NCBI GenBank assembly: GCA_049322335.1
Contig: JBMORL010000086.1
Location: forward strand, 1 to 64,000
Length of the DNA: 64,000 nt
DNA from: JBMORL01 sp049322335
Lineage (GTDB): Bacteria > Bacteroidota > Bacteroidia > Flavobacteriales_D > UBA2798
Reading direction: 5' to 3'
Positions 51,535-60,147 of this stretch are shown here, in pieces. The notes beneath the pieces were generated by a model. That model worked only from the letters and a program-made list of their open reading frames with translations, was not told where the DNA came from and searched no databases. How positions within the stretch are numbered: position 1 is the first letter of the stretch; the number at the start of each line of letters is the position of its first letter. The position numbers and the translations under genes were made by a program.

Positions 51535-52650
51535 ATGGACAGAGTATATCAAATGTGTAAACGGTGTATCATGGATACAAAAGATGATCCGCAAATCGCT
51601 TTTGATGAAAATGGTTTTTGCAATTACTGCAGTGATTATTTCAGGAAAAAAAAAGAAGCTGAGACTAAACTAACAGATAAAAAAACAGAACTGGATTCTA
51701 TTATAGAAAAAATAAAAAAATCGGATACAGGAGGAAAGTATAATTGTATTGTTGGTGTAAGCGGAGGCGCTGACAGCACATACATGGTGTATAAAGCCAA
51801 AGAACTGGGGCTGCGTCCGCTTGCCGTTCACTATGATAACAGCTGGAATTCGGAACAATCGGTAAACAATATCGAATCGTTGCTGAAAAAGCTCGATATT
51901 GATTTATTTACCTATGTCAACGATTGGGAAGAGTTTCGCGACCTTCAGCTTTCCTTTTTTAAAGCAAACGTGATTGATATCGAGCTTACCACCGATCAGG
52001 CTATTCTTGCCGTTTTGCATAATGCCGCGAAAAAACACGGGATAAAATACATTCTTACCGGCCATAATACTTCCACCGAATCCATCCTTCCCCGTCACTG
52101 GTATCATTATAAAATTGATGTGCTAAACATTAAATCCATTCACAGGAAACACGGAACAAAAAAATTAAAAACATACCCCGTGGTAAGTTTTTTTGAAAGG
52201 TGGAAAACAGAAAAATATAAAAAAATAATCAGTATATCTTTACTCAACTTTATGGATTATAATAAAAAGGAAGCAAAAAAATTCCTGAGTGAAAAAATAG
52301 GTTGGGTGGATTATGGTGGTAAACATTTTGAATCTGTATTTACCCGTTTTTACCAGGGTTATATTCTTCCCCGAAAATTTGGGGTGGATAAACGCAAAGC
52401 TCATTTCTCTTCACTTATTTGCTCAGGCCAGATGACAAGAGAGGAAGCATTGGTTGAAATGAGTAAGCCTGCCTATGACGAAAAACAAATGGAAGAGGAT
52501 AAGGAATTTGTAATGAAAAAACTGGGCTTTACCAGTGAGACTTTCGAAAACTATATGAAAGAACCACCACAAAGCCACCTGGATTATGCCAGTTTTATCA
52601 ACCGCCATTATAAAATAATGAAATGGCTGGGAAGAAATCCTCATTATTGA
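51535..52650 (+). CDS. N-acetyl sugar amidotransferase (WbpG/PseA-like)
   Basis: A 371-residue PP-loop ATPase. CKRCIMD (Cys 8/11) and CNYC (Cys 29/32) form a zinc-binding ribbon, SGGADS (76-81) is the ATP-pyrophosphatase loop, and TGHNTSTESILPRHW and DYGGKHFESVFTRFYQGYILPRKFG are typical of enzymes that turn a sugar acetamido group into an acetamidino group in O-antigen or pseudaminic/legionaminic acid synthesis. WbpG-type enzymes usually need a HisH-like glutaminase and a HisF-like partner; neither occurs in this window. The next gene starts 2 bases after its stop. Confidence 0.88.
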   Translation: MDRVYQMCKRCIMDTKDDPQIAFDENGFCNYCSDYFRKKKEAETKLTDKKTELDSIIEKIKKSDTGGKYNCIVGVSGGADSTYMVYKAKELGLRPLAVHYDNSWNSEQSVNNIESLLKKLDIDLFTYVNDWEEFRDLQLSFFKANVIDIELTTDQAILAVLHNAAKKHGIKYILTGHNTSTESILPRHWYHYKIDVLNIKSIHRKHGTKKLKTYPVVSFFERWKTEKYKKIISISLLNFMDYNKKEAKKFLSEKIGWVDYGGKHFESVFTRFYQGYILPRKFGVDKRKAHFSSLICSGQMTREEALVEMSKPAYDEKQMEEDKEFVMKKLGFTSETFENYMKEPPQSHLDYASFINRHYKIMKWLGRNPHY

Positions 52651-52652
52651 TC

Positions 52653-53798
52653 ATGCAACCGGAAATCAAAAGGGAAAATAAAATAAAAGTGGTGATGACC
52701 ATCGCCAATAGTTCCTATACTCCCTATTTCAGTTATTTTGCCAGGCAGGCTTACCAGGAAAATAATATTGAATTTACTTTTGTTTTTCTTCATTTTGAAG
52801 AACCCAAAATCATACACGAACTAAAGAATTATAATGCTGTTTCCTACTGGTATCATTTCGATTACCGGAAAGAAAAAAAAATACAATACCTGAAACTGGT
52901 ATGGAAAATGTACCGCTTATTTAAAAAAATAAAACCCGATGTGGTGCATACCCATCTTTTTGATGATAGCCTCCCGGGACTAATGGCTGCCAAATGGGCA
53001 GGAGTAAAAAAAAGAATCATTACCAAACAAGACACCATGTTTCATTACCTGTTTGCAAAAAAAGGAATGAAATACGATATTAAAAATAACAACAACGCTA
53101 CACACATTGTACCCTGTTCGGAAGAAAGCAGGGAATTTATTATTGAACATGAAAAAGCAGATACGTCAAAAATAAAAGTTATTCATCATGGCGTAGATGA
53201 AACAGAATATACATCTGCAACAAAAGAAGAAATAAAATATATCCGTGATAAATTCAATCCCCATAACAAAATAATGATTGGTACAGTATCAAGACTGGTA
53301 GCATCAAAAGGTTATGATTATATTATTCCCGCAATGGCATTGCTCGCCAAAAAAAGAAACGACTTGCTGTTTGTAGCTGCAGGAGCAGGTCCACATGAAC
53401 AACGGTTAAAAAAACTGGTGGAAGATCACGGTATTTCCTCTTCTTTTATTTTTGCAGGACACATCGATAAAAAATTTATTCCTGCTTTCTACCAGTCACT
53501 CAGCATTTATGTACATGCTTCCATTTACGAACCATTTGGCTTTGTTATTCCCGAAGCGATCTTTAACGGAGTGCCCGTGATTACTACTCCCACCGGTGCT
53601 TCCCGCGATGCGCTGAAACACATGGAAAGCGCCTGTTTTGTTCCTGTTAAAAATACAGAAGCGCTGGCTGAAGCTATTGACTTTATGGCCGGAAGGGATA
53701 ATTCGGCTATGGCAGAAGAAGCCAGGAAAATTGCACGCAAAATGTATACACTGCAACAAATGTGGGCCGGATACCGCAGCCTTTACCTGGATGAATGA
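52653..53798 (+). CDS. Glycosyltransferase family 4
   Basis: A 381-residue GT-B glycosyltransferase. The N-terminal part has KPDVVHTHLFDDSLPGLMAAKWAGVKKRI and the C-terminal part has IGTVSRLVASKGYDYIIPAMALLA, FAGHIDKKFIPAFYQSLSIYVHASIYEPFGFVIPEAIFNGVPVIT, the E-x7-E motif of retaining GT4 enzymes, and a phosphate-binding loop. It uses a nucleotide sugar on a lipid-linked acceptor. ATG 52653 fits the spacing to the previous stop; an ATG at 52623 would overlap that gene by 28 bases. Its end overlaps the methyltransferase start by 8 bases. Confidence 0.92.
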   Translation: MQPEIKRENKIKVVMTIANSSYTPYFSYFARQAYQENNIEFTFVFLHFEEPKIIHELKNYNAVSYWYHFDYRKEKKIQYLKLVWKMYRLFKKIKPDVVHTHLFDDSLPGLMAAKWAGVKKRIITKQDTMFHYLFAKKGMKYDIKNNNNATHIVPCSEESREFIIEHEKADTSKIKVIHHGVDETEYTSATKEEIKYIRDKFNPHNKIMIGTVSRLVASKGYDYIIPAMALLAKKRNDLLFVAAGAGPHEQRLKKLVEDHGISSSFIFAGHIDKKFIPAFYQSLSIYVHASIYEPFGFVIPEAIFNGVPVITTPTGASRDALKHMESACFVPVKNTEALAEAIDFMAGRDNSAMAEEARKIARKMYTLQQMWAGYRSLYLDE

Positions 53799-54714
53799 CA
53801 AAAATGAAATAGCTTTAACCCGATGCCCGTTATGCAACAGCCATTCGGCAAAAAACTATTTTTATCCGCCTACTTCATTCAATAATAAAATTTTTTCCTA
53901 TCATCAATGTGGAAATTGCGGATGTGCTTATATTTTTCCTTTCCCCGATGAAAATGATTATCGCCTGATGTATGGCGAAGACGATCATCATTACCTGAAA
54001 TTACTGGGTGAAAATGAAATGCATATACACCGGTTCGATCTTCCTCTTTACAACCATCAAAAATACCAGCTTGAATTTTTTAACCGGTATGATTATCCCA
54101 AAAACGCCCATTCGCTGCTGGATGTGGGTTGCGGAAGCGGTTTTTATATGTCCTGGGCAAAACGGGCCGGAATTGAAGCTACCGGAATTGAATTCAACCA
54201 AAACTTTGCTGCTTTACTTCGTAAAAAAACAGGGCTTGACATCTGGTCGTTTGAAGAATTTGAAAACCGGTTCAACGGAAAAAAATTCGACCTCGTTCAT
54301 TTCGGTCATATCCTTGAACACCTGGAAAACCCCGGAGATTTTATAACTACTATGCGAAAATGGTGTCACAATGAAACATTGATTATTGTTGATGGCCCGC
54401 TGGAAAGAAATGCCTGCTTCTCAAGAACGATAATTACATTGGGATCGAAAATAAAAAAAAGAAAAATGAACTTTTATGCTCCGCAGCACCTGAGCTTTAC
54501 CGATGCCACATCCCAGCTTCGTTTTTTCGAAAACAACAGACTGGAAACCGTTCACTTTACCGTAGCCGAGCAAATGTTTCCCTTTCCCGACCGTGCCGAC
54601 TACCATTCGGTTCGTAAATTAATGTTATTTTTAACCGGAAGAATGTCTGTGTTTTTTTCAAGATTTAACAACAACTGGGGCAATATTTTTCACTATGCAG
54701 GAAAATTCAGATAA
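53791..54714 (+). CDS. Zinc-ribbon SAM-dependent methyltransferase
   Basis: A 307-residue protein. An N-terminal zinc ribbon has CPLC (Cys 12/15) and CGNC (Cys 40/43). The class I methyltransferase domain follows, with the SAM motif LLDVGCGSGF near 108-117, the acidic end of strand 2 (ATGIEFN) and FDLVHFGHILEHLENPGDF. Similar proteins methylate sugars or sugar nucleotides in surface-glycan loci. ATG 53791 was chosen since it gives the ribbon at the N-terminus; the longer frame overlaps the previous gene. It shares its plan with the protein at 59150-60034. Confidence 0.83.
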   Translation: MNDKNEIALTRCPLCNSHSAKNYFYPPTSFNNKIFSYHQCGNCGCAYIFPFPDENDYRLMYGEDDHHYLKLLGENEMHIHRFDLPLYNHQKYQLEFFNRYDYPKNAHSLLDVGCGSGFYMSWAKRAGIEATGIEFNQNFAALLRKKTGLDIWSFEEFENRFNGKKFDLVHFGHILEHLENPGDFITTMRKWCHNETLIIVDGPLERNACFSRTIITLGSKIKKRKMNFYAPQHLSFTDATSQLRFFENNRLETVHFTVAEQMFPFPDRADYHSVRKLMLFLTGRMSVFFSRFNNNWGNIFHYAGKFR

Positions 54715-55597
54715 ACCGGAACTTCCGCTTGTATCGGTGGTTATTCCCGTTTATAACGGTGAAAAATTTATTTCGCAAACCATCAGTGCTGTATTGCAGC
54801 AGACTTATAAAAACATGGAAATTATAGTGGTAAACGATGGATCCACTGATAAAACAAAAACTATTCTCGAACAAATTTCTTCACCACAACTAAAAGTTGT
54901 ACATAAATCCAATTCGGGAGTTTCTGATACCCGAAACGCAGGTATTTCCCTGGCGAAAGGAAAATATATAGCGCTGCTGGATGCCGATGACCGGTGGCAC
55001 CCGGATAATCTTGAAAAAAAAATTACACTGCTGGAATCTGATAACACTACAGGTTTTGTTTTCAGCGACATGAATAATGCTGATGAAAATCTCCGGGTTA
55101 CCGGCCCGGCACCAAAGGGAAAAGATGATCATTTGCTCGAAAACCTGTTATCGTGGAATGGTGAAGTGATTCCCGGGCCGTGCAGTAATGTGGTGGCCAG
55201 AAAAATCTGTTTTGATGAAGGAATTAAATTTGATAGCCGTTTAACCACCATTGCCGACCAGCATTTTACAGTTCAGCTGGCTTCACGTTATAAGGGAAAA
55301 AGAATTCCCGAAGTTTTGTGGGATTACCGGATCGTGGCGGGAAGCATGAGCAAAAGCCTGGCTGTAATGGAAAAGGATATGCTGAATGTTTATGCTATTT
55401 ACCGCGAAAATAAATATTTCCGTTCAGAAAATTTCAGGCGAAAATGTTTTGCCAACATGTACCTTATTCTTGCCGCAAGTTTCTGGAAAGACGGAAATAA
55501 TAAAAAGAAAGGATTTTATTATATACGAAAAGCCATTGCCTCCGCTCCTTTTCACAGTTTGTTTAAACTGGTAAAAAAAATATTCAAAGGGAATTGA
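54695..55597 (+). CDS. Glycosyltransferase family 2
   Basis: A 300-residue GT-A enzyme. VSVVIPVYNGEKFISQTISAVLQQTYKNMEIIVVNDGSTD opens the nucleotide-binding fold, and ALLDADDRWHPDNLEKK carries the metal-binding D-x-D (DAD). The catalytic region around TTIADQHFTVQLA is consistent with inverting GT2 enzymes. Overlaps the methyltransferase gene by 20 bases and the next gene by 4, so it is part of a continuous operon. Confidence 0.93.
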   Translation: MQENSDKPELPLVSVVIPVYNGEKFISQTISAVLQQTYKNMEIIVVNDGSTDKTKTILEQISSPQLKVVHKSNSGVSDTRNAGISLAKGKYIALLDADDRWHPDNLEKKITLLESDNTTGFVFSDMNNADENLRVTGPAPKGKDDHLLENLLSWNGEVIPGPCSNVVARKICFDEGIKFDSRLTTIADQHFTVQLASRYKGKRIPEVLWDYRIVAGSMSKSLAVMEKDMLNVYAIYRENKYFRSENFRRKCFANMYLILAASFWKDGNNKKKGFYYIRKAIASAPFHSLFKLVKKIFKGN

Positions 55598-56814
55598 AAA
55601 AAAATCACATCATAGTGTATTCATTCCAGAGCCTAAGCGATCCGTTGCTGAAAGGATTGATGCTGTCGTATCTTAAAAATATTTCGACAGACAATAAATT
55701 CCATTTTCACCTCATCACCCATGAGCAAAAAATATTTGAGCTGTCTTCACCGGAAAAAGAAAATGTAAAACAACAGCTGGAAAAAGAATTTAATATCAGC
55801 TGGCATCCTATAGCCTATCACTCGGGGAAATTTCTCCTGCTTAAAAAAATATATGATTTCCTGAAAACATTTTTCATTTGCCTTAACCTGAAACGGGATT
55901 ACAGAATTAAAACCATCACCGGCTTTCTTCCCATTGCCGGAGGATACAGCGCTATCCTTTCAAAATTACTCCGGATGAAACTGGTGGTGTATTGTTTTGA
56001 ACCACACAGCGAATATTTAGCCGATTTCGGAACATGGAAAAGAAATTCTGTTGCTTTCAGGCTGCTTCACTTCTTTGAAAAATTCCAGGTTAAAAATGCA
56101 GATTATCTTGTGGTACCTACTTCGCACTCAAAAGCACTCGCCACATCGCTGGGAGCCAAGGGAAAATTATTTGTTTGTCCCATTTCAGTTGACACCCGGC
56201 TTTTTCGTTTTGACTCCAAAAAAAGAGAGGAATACCGCCAGCAATGGGGTGCCGGAAACAAAACAGTAATTATCTACACCGGAAAATTCGGGGGAATATA
56301 CTATAACGTTGAAGAAGTAATTTCATTTTTTAAACAACTGAATTCTGCCAGCGAAAATTATTTCCTGTTTATCATTTCACCCGAATCAGAAAAAATTTCG
56401 GAATACCTGAAAGAAAAATTATTGCCGGTAAAAGTGATACCACCTGTAAAATACGAAGACCTGGCAGGATACATTTCGGCTGCAGACATCGGCATGCTGG
56501 CTGTTCCTCCTTTTCCTTCGCAAAAATACCGAACACCGGTAAAAACAGGAATTTATCTTTCCTGCGGGATTCCTTACCTGGTAAACCGGGGAATTGCCGA
56601 AGACGATGAACTGGCTGAAAAGGAAAAAACAGGTGTGGTAACCGAAGATTTCAGAAATACGGACGCCCGGTTGCTGGACAAAAAAATTCAGCAATTGTTG
56701 TCGGAAGGTGAAGCTGTTTCTTCCCGTTGCAGAAGAATAGCCGAAAAAACCAGGGACACTTCCATAGCCTCCGGTATTTTGAACGATATTTTCACCGATA
56801 TTTATAGCCGTTAA
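55594..56814 (+). CDS. Glycosyltransferase (GT4-like, TTG start)
   Basis: A 406-residue GT-B-type protein. The N-terminal part is hydrophobic around FLLLKKIYDFLKTFFICLNL and GFLPIAGGYSAILSKLLRMKLVVYCFEPHSEY; the C-terminal part has KTVIIYTGKFGGIYYNVEEVI, ISAADIGMLAVPPFPSQKYRTPVKTGIYLSCGIPYLV, the sugar-nucleotide-binding half. The TTG at 55594 overlaps the previous stop (TTGA) and no ATG occurs near it, so this non-standard start is likely and implies coupled translation. Sits between the GT2 and epimerase genes. Confidence 0.8.
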   Translation: MKKNHIIVYSFQSLSDPLLKGLMLSYLKNISTDNKFHFHLITHEQKIFELSSPEKENVKQQLEKEFNISWHPIAYHSGKFLLLKKIYDFLKTFFICLNLKRDYRIKTITGFLPIAGGYSAILSKLLRMKLVVYCFEPHSEYLADFGTWKRNSVAFRLLHFFEKFQVKNADYLVVPTSHSKALATSLGAKGKLFVCPISVDTRLFRFDSKKREEYRQQWGAGNKTVIIYTGKFGGIYYNVEEVISFFKQLNSASENYFLFIISPESEKISEYLKEKLLPVKVIPPVKYEDLAGYISAADIGMLAVPPFPSQKYRTPVKTGIYLSCGIPYLVNRGIAEDDELAEKEKTGVVTEDFRNTDARLLDKKIQQLLSEGEAVSSRCRRIAEKTRDTSIASGILNDIFTDIYSR

Positions 56815-56815
56815 A

Positions 56816-57739
56816 ATGAAAATCGTAATAACGGGCGGACTGGGATTCATCGGATCCCACATTACTGAGAAACTGGTTTCGGAAGGCCATTCTGTTTCTG
56901 TTATTTCCCTTAAAAATGAAATTCCCCCGGTTTTGTCTTCCACCAAAGGGATAATTGTTCACCAGGGCGATTATGGCGACCGTTTCCTTTTAAAAAATGT
57001 AATCAGCAAGGCCGACATCGTTATACATGCTGCCTGTACAACTGTTCCCGAAAACTCTACCCTTAATCCCGTGTTTGATATTCAAACCAATGTCATTCCC
57101 ACATTACAGTTACTGGAATCGTGCCGCGAGGAAAAAGTGAAAAAAATAATTTTTCTTTCATCTGGCGGAGTGGTTTATGGTCAGGCAAAAAATATTCCTA
57201 TTACAGAAAATGAGGCTATCTCGCCTATTTCCTCCTATGGAATTTCAAAAGCCACCATTGAAAACTATTTTCGTTTATATACACATCTTTATGGAATTGA
57301 TCATTGCATTCTTCGAATTGCCAATGCTTATGGGCCGGGGCAGCTGCAGGCAAGAAACCAGGGCGTAATCGGTGCCTGGTTGTATAAAATAAAAAATAAT
57401 CTTCCTGTTGAAATATGGGGAGACGGGCAAATTGTACGTGATTATATTTTTGTTAGTGATATTGCCCGCGCAGTTTCTATTGCCATTGAAAAAAATATCA
57501 CCGGAACCTGCAACCTGGGAACAGGAAGAGGTGTATCTCTGAATGAACTGATTACAATTATAAACACTATCCTGCATAAAAATATACAACCCGTTTACAG
57601 GGAAAAACGCGGATTTGATGTTCCTGCCAATATATTAAACGCATCAAAATTCAATTCCCTTTCCGGATGGAAACCCGGAATTTCTCTCGAAGAAGGGATA
57701 AAAATCACTTTCGCTTCGCAGAAACCGACCAGCGTGTAG
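56816..57739 (+). CDS. NAD-dependent sugar-nucleotide epimerase
   Basis: A 307-residue extended short-chain dehydrogenase of the GalE/UDP-glucose-epimerase type: GGLGFIGSHITEKL at 7-20, FLSSGGVVYGQ, SSYGISK (Tyr-x-x-x-Lys), LRIANAYGPGQ and WGDGQIVRDYIFVSDIARA. The substrate is not clear. It starts 1 base after the previous stop and is the last plus-strand gene of the block; its end overlaps the minus-strand membrane protein gene by 35 bases. Confidence 0.88.
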   Translation: MKIVITGGLGFIGSHITEKLVSEGHSVSVISLKNEIPPVLSSTKGIIVHQGDYGDRFLLKNVISKADIVIHAACTTVPENSTLNPVFDIQTNVIPTLQLLESCREEKVKKIIFLSSGGVVYGQAKNIPITENEAISPISSYGISKATIENYFRLYTHLYGIDHCILRIANAYGPGQLQARNQGVIGAWLYKIKNNLPVEIWGDGQIVRDYIFVSDIARAVSIAIEKNITGTCNLGTGRGVSLNELITIINTILHKNIQPVYREKRGFDVPANILNASKFNSLSGWKPGISLEEGIKITFASQKPTSV

Positions 57740-59102
57740 TCCTTTTTTGTGACACAAGAAACCCGATAATAAATAATGCGCTGATAAAAAAGGGCAATAG
57801 CGGAATCTTAAACCGGACCAGCGCCCCGAAATTGGAGGTAGATAAACCGATAATAAAAGCAAATAATATTGAAAACAAGAAACAGAAAAATATAAGCGGA
57901 TTTTTTGCCGTAATCCGAAAAAATGTAAGTGGCCCTGCTCGCCAGATAATGAACAAAAGAAAAATCAGGATAAAAAAGTTTTCCAACCCCGACAATAACA
58001 CCACCACCTGGTTCACTTCCCATAAAAAAGGGCGGAATAATCCCATAATTATAGCCGAAGGCGCAAGTTTCACTGCACCGCCCAATGAACCATCAAATTC
58101 TCCGATATTTGCGCCCGACCCTTCGTAATAATCCTGGATAAGGTCGTTCTTCTTATTCGCGGCATCCTTTAGTGTTTCATCAAACAATCCCGACAAACCA
58201 CCTCCGCCAACAAAAAGAACTACAAGGGCGCCCAGCATTATCACAGTCAGCTGTAACCTGAGAAACATTTTGTTTTTGCCTGATTTTAGCTTGTCGTAAT
58301 AGATCCACAATAACGTTCCCGGCAACAAAGCCATTAATATATAAGGTTTGATAATGTAAATAAGATATGCCGAAATAAGCATCATTGCCCGGTTACTCCA
58401 CTTTTTGTTTTTTATAATAAACTCTTCATGTATGGTATACACAAATAACCCGGTAGACATTAACGTAAATGTATCTTTTAAAATTCCCGATCCCCAGAAT
58501 ATGGATGAAGGAAAAAATAAAACTGCAAATGCCAGCCGCCCGCTGATCTCGGGAAAATAATGACTAAACATCCGAAACAGCCTCCAGACGCCAATATAGG
58601 ATATCCACGAAATAATTATGGAGGAGATAAGATAGCTCTTTCCTGTAATTATAGTTACAGGACTGATAAGCTTAATAATTATCATTGTTTTTTCATCATA
58701 ATACAGATAGGTGTAGGGATAACCGGTTTGATCGGAAAAAAGTGTTCTGGCCTCTACACTCGGAGGCCTCCAGAGCGCTTCAAAGTAAGCTTCGGGATTG
58801 CTGTGAAACAAGTTGGCAAATGCCATGGAAGATTCAAAATAGGCAACTGTATCTCCTCCTTTATAATAATAAATGTAGATCAAACAAAAGAAAATCACTC
58901 CCAGCATCCTGGCATACAAACCAAAAACATAATATTTGTATTCGCTGTGTTTTAAAATCATTTTATTTTTTCGCCTGTAAGCAAGAATACTGAAGAAAAT
59001 AAAAAAGAAAAAAACGAACAGCCACTCCCACGGATACACATGTACCCGCTGGTTCCATTCCCAGGCCTCAATGGTGGATTCTATTTGCCAGGCTTCTTTC
59101 AA
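57705..59102 (-). CDS. Multi-pass membrane protein, candidate O-antigen/polysaccharide polymerase (TTG start)
   Basis: A 465-residue protein with about ten to twelve membrane helices and a large extracytoplasmic part between (GGDTVAYFESSMAFANLF ... FSDQTGYPYTYLYYDE) as in Wzy/EpsG-like polymerases. Such proteins vary so much that assignment rests on topology and on the locus, which has a Wzx but no other candidate. TTG at 59102 is preceded by an in-frame TAA, and the first ATG is far downstream; GTG at residue 22 is the alternative. A TATATTTG box lies 19 bases before the TTG. Confidence 0.68.
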   Translation of the reverse strand: MKEAWQIESTIEAWEWNQRVHVYPWEWLFVFFFFIFFSILAYRRKNKMILKHSEYKYYVFGLYARMLGVIFFCLIYIYYYKGGDTVAYFESSMAFANLFHSNPEAYFEALWRPPSVEARTLFSDQTGYPYTYLYYDEKTMIIIKLISPVTIITGKSYLISSIIISWISYIGVWRLFRMFSHYFPEISGRLAFAVLFFPSSIFWGSGILKDTFTLMSTGLFVYTIHEEFIIKNKKWSNRAMMLISAYLIYIIKPYILMALLPGTLLWIYYDKLKSGKNKMFLRLQLTVIMLGALVVLFVGGGGLSGLFDETLKDAANKKNDLIQDYYEGSGANIGEFDGSLGGAVKLAPSAIIMGLFRPFLWEVNQVVVLLSGLENFFILIFLLFIIWRAGPLTFFRITAKNPLIFFCFLFSILFAFIIGLSTSNFGALVRFKIPLLPFFISALFIIGFLVSQKRTTRWSVSAKRK

Positions 59103-59121
59103 TTACAACTAAGTCGGTAAT

Positions 59122-59129
59122 CAAATATA
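59122..59129 (-). promoter_or_regulatory. -7 promoter element of the candidate polymerase gene
   Basis: Minus strand TATATTTG, a perfect TAnnTTTG, 19 bases before the TTG start at 59102. Confidence 0.45.
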
Positions 59130-59149
59130 AAAATATACCTTTACATGGT

Positions 59150-60034
59150 ATGAATTATCCCGCATACAAAAAACATATCCATTGCCTGTTGTGTGAAAAA
59201 ACGCAGCTTTCAACGGTAAAAATGTTTTCGGCTTCCTTTCTCGTAAAATGCAATTCGTGCGGATTTGTATTTACCGAACGTATTCCCTCCCCCGAAGAGT
59301 TGCAGAAACACTATGCCGGTTATCTCAGCATATCACAATTATCGCCTGTTACCGCATTACGATACAACGAATTACTCAGTGAATTTGAAAAATTCAGAAA
59401 TACCAGCCGGATACTTGACGTGGGTTGTGGCAACGGATTATTCCTGGAAGTGGCAAAAAAAAGAAACTGGCAGGTATTCGGAACCGAATTCACAGAAGAA
59501 AATGTAATGCGCTGCCGCGAAAAAGGAATAACCGTATTTAAAGGCGACATCACTGAAAATAATTTTGAAAAAGAAAGTTTTGATGTTGTGGTTTCTTTTG
59601 AAGTGCTGGAACATATCAATAATCCTGTTGCCTATGCTACATCCATACGACAGCTATTGAGAAAAGGAGGAATGTTTTATTTTACCACTCCCAATTTTAA
59701 TGCATTGAATAAATATTTACTCGGAAGTAAATGGAACATTGTAGAATATCCCGAACATCTCGGTTATTTTACCAAACGCACAGCCGTAAAACTTTTCACT
59801 TCCTGCGGATTTGAAAAAGAAAAAATAATGACTACCGGAATCAATCTGCACCGCTACCAGTCCAGCCTGCAGCAACACACCCTTCCACAGGAAAACCACG
59901 AAACGCCAGATGAACTACTGAGAAAAAAAATCGAAAGCCGTAAGCTTTTAAAATTCGCAAAATCCATCATCAACTTTTTCCTCGACAAAACTTCACTGGG
60001 CGATTCTTTGAAAGGATATTTTGTGCGTTTATGA
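59150..60034 (+). CDS. Zinc-ribbon SAM-dependent methyltransferase
   Basis: A 294-residue protein built like the one at 53791-54714: a zinc ribbon with CLLC (about residues 10-13) and CNSC (about 35-38), the pattern FTERIPSPEELQKHYAGY, then the class I methyltransferase fold with ILDVGCGNGLFLEVA, the strand-2 end VFGTEF and FDVVVSFEVLEHINNPVAY. A YSS-type substrate is unknown; the locus suggests a sugar or sugar-nucleotide. A one-mismatch -7 box (TACCTTTA) ends 6 bases before ATG. Confidence 0.82.
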   Translation: MNYPAYKKHIHCLLCEKTQLSTVKMFSASFLVKCNSCGFVFTERIPSPEELQKHYAGYLSISQLSPVTALRYNELLSEFEKFRNTSRILDVGCGNGLFLEVAKKRNWQVFGTEFTEENVMRCREKGITVFKGDITENNFEKESFDVVVSFEVLEHINNPVAYATSIRQLLRKGGMFYFTTPNFNALNKYLLGSKWNIVEYPEHLGYFTKRTAVKLFTSCGFEKEKIMTTGINLHRYQSSLQQHTLPQENHETPDELLRKKIESRKLLKFAKSIINFFLDKTSLGDSLKGYFVRL

Positions 60035-60041
60035 TAGTTAA

Positions 60042-60136
60042 GGAATAGAGTTATAGTTATTAAGGGATGGAGGGTTTCGTATTTACTCTATTTCCCTATC
60101 CCTTCAATAACTCTATCTCTCAATAACTCCATCCTG
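60042..60136. repeat. Inverted arrays of an AGTTATTGA-type repeat between convergent genes
   Basis: The left half (60042-60073) reads AATAGAGTTAT, AGTTATTA, AGGGATGGAGGG. The right half (60095-60136), in reverse complement, reads GGATGGAGTTATTGA, GAGATAGAGTTATTGA, AGGGATAGGG; its units are 16-17 bases. The two halves could pair imperfectly. The block follows the methyltransferase stop by 7 bases and ends 11 bases before rlmH. Confidence 0.6.
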
Positions 60137-60147
60137 TTTCACAAAAC

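Noticed and set aside
57667..58128. Plus-strand 153-residue frame
   Set aside because: It is antisense to the candidate polymerase, is low in hydrophobic order and has no homology-like motif.
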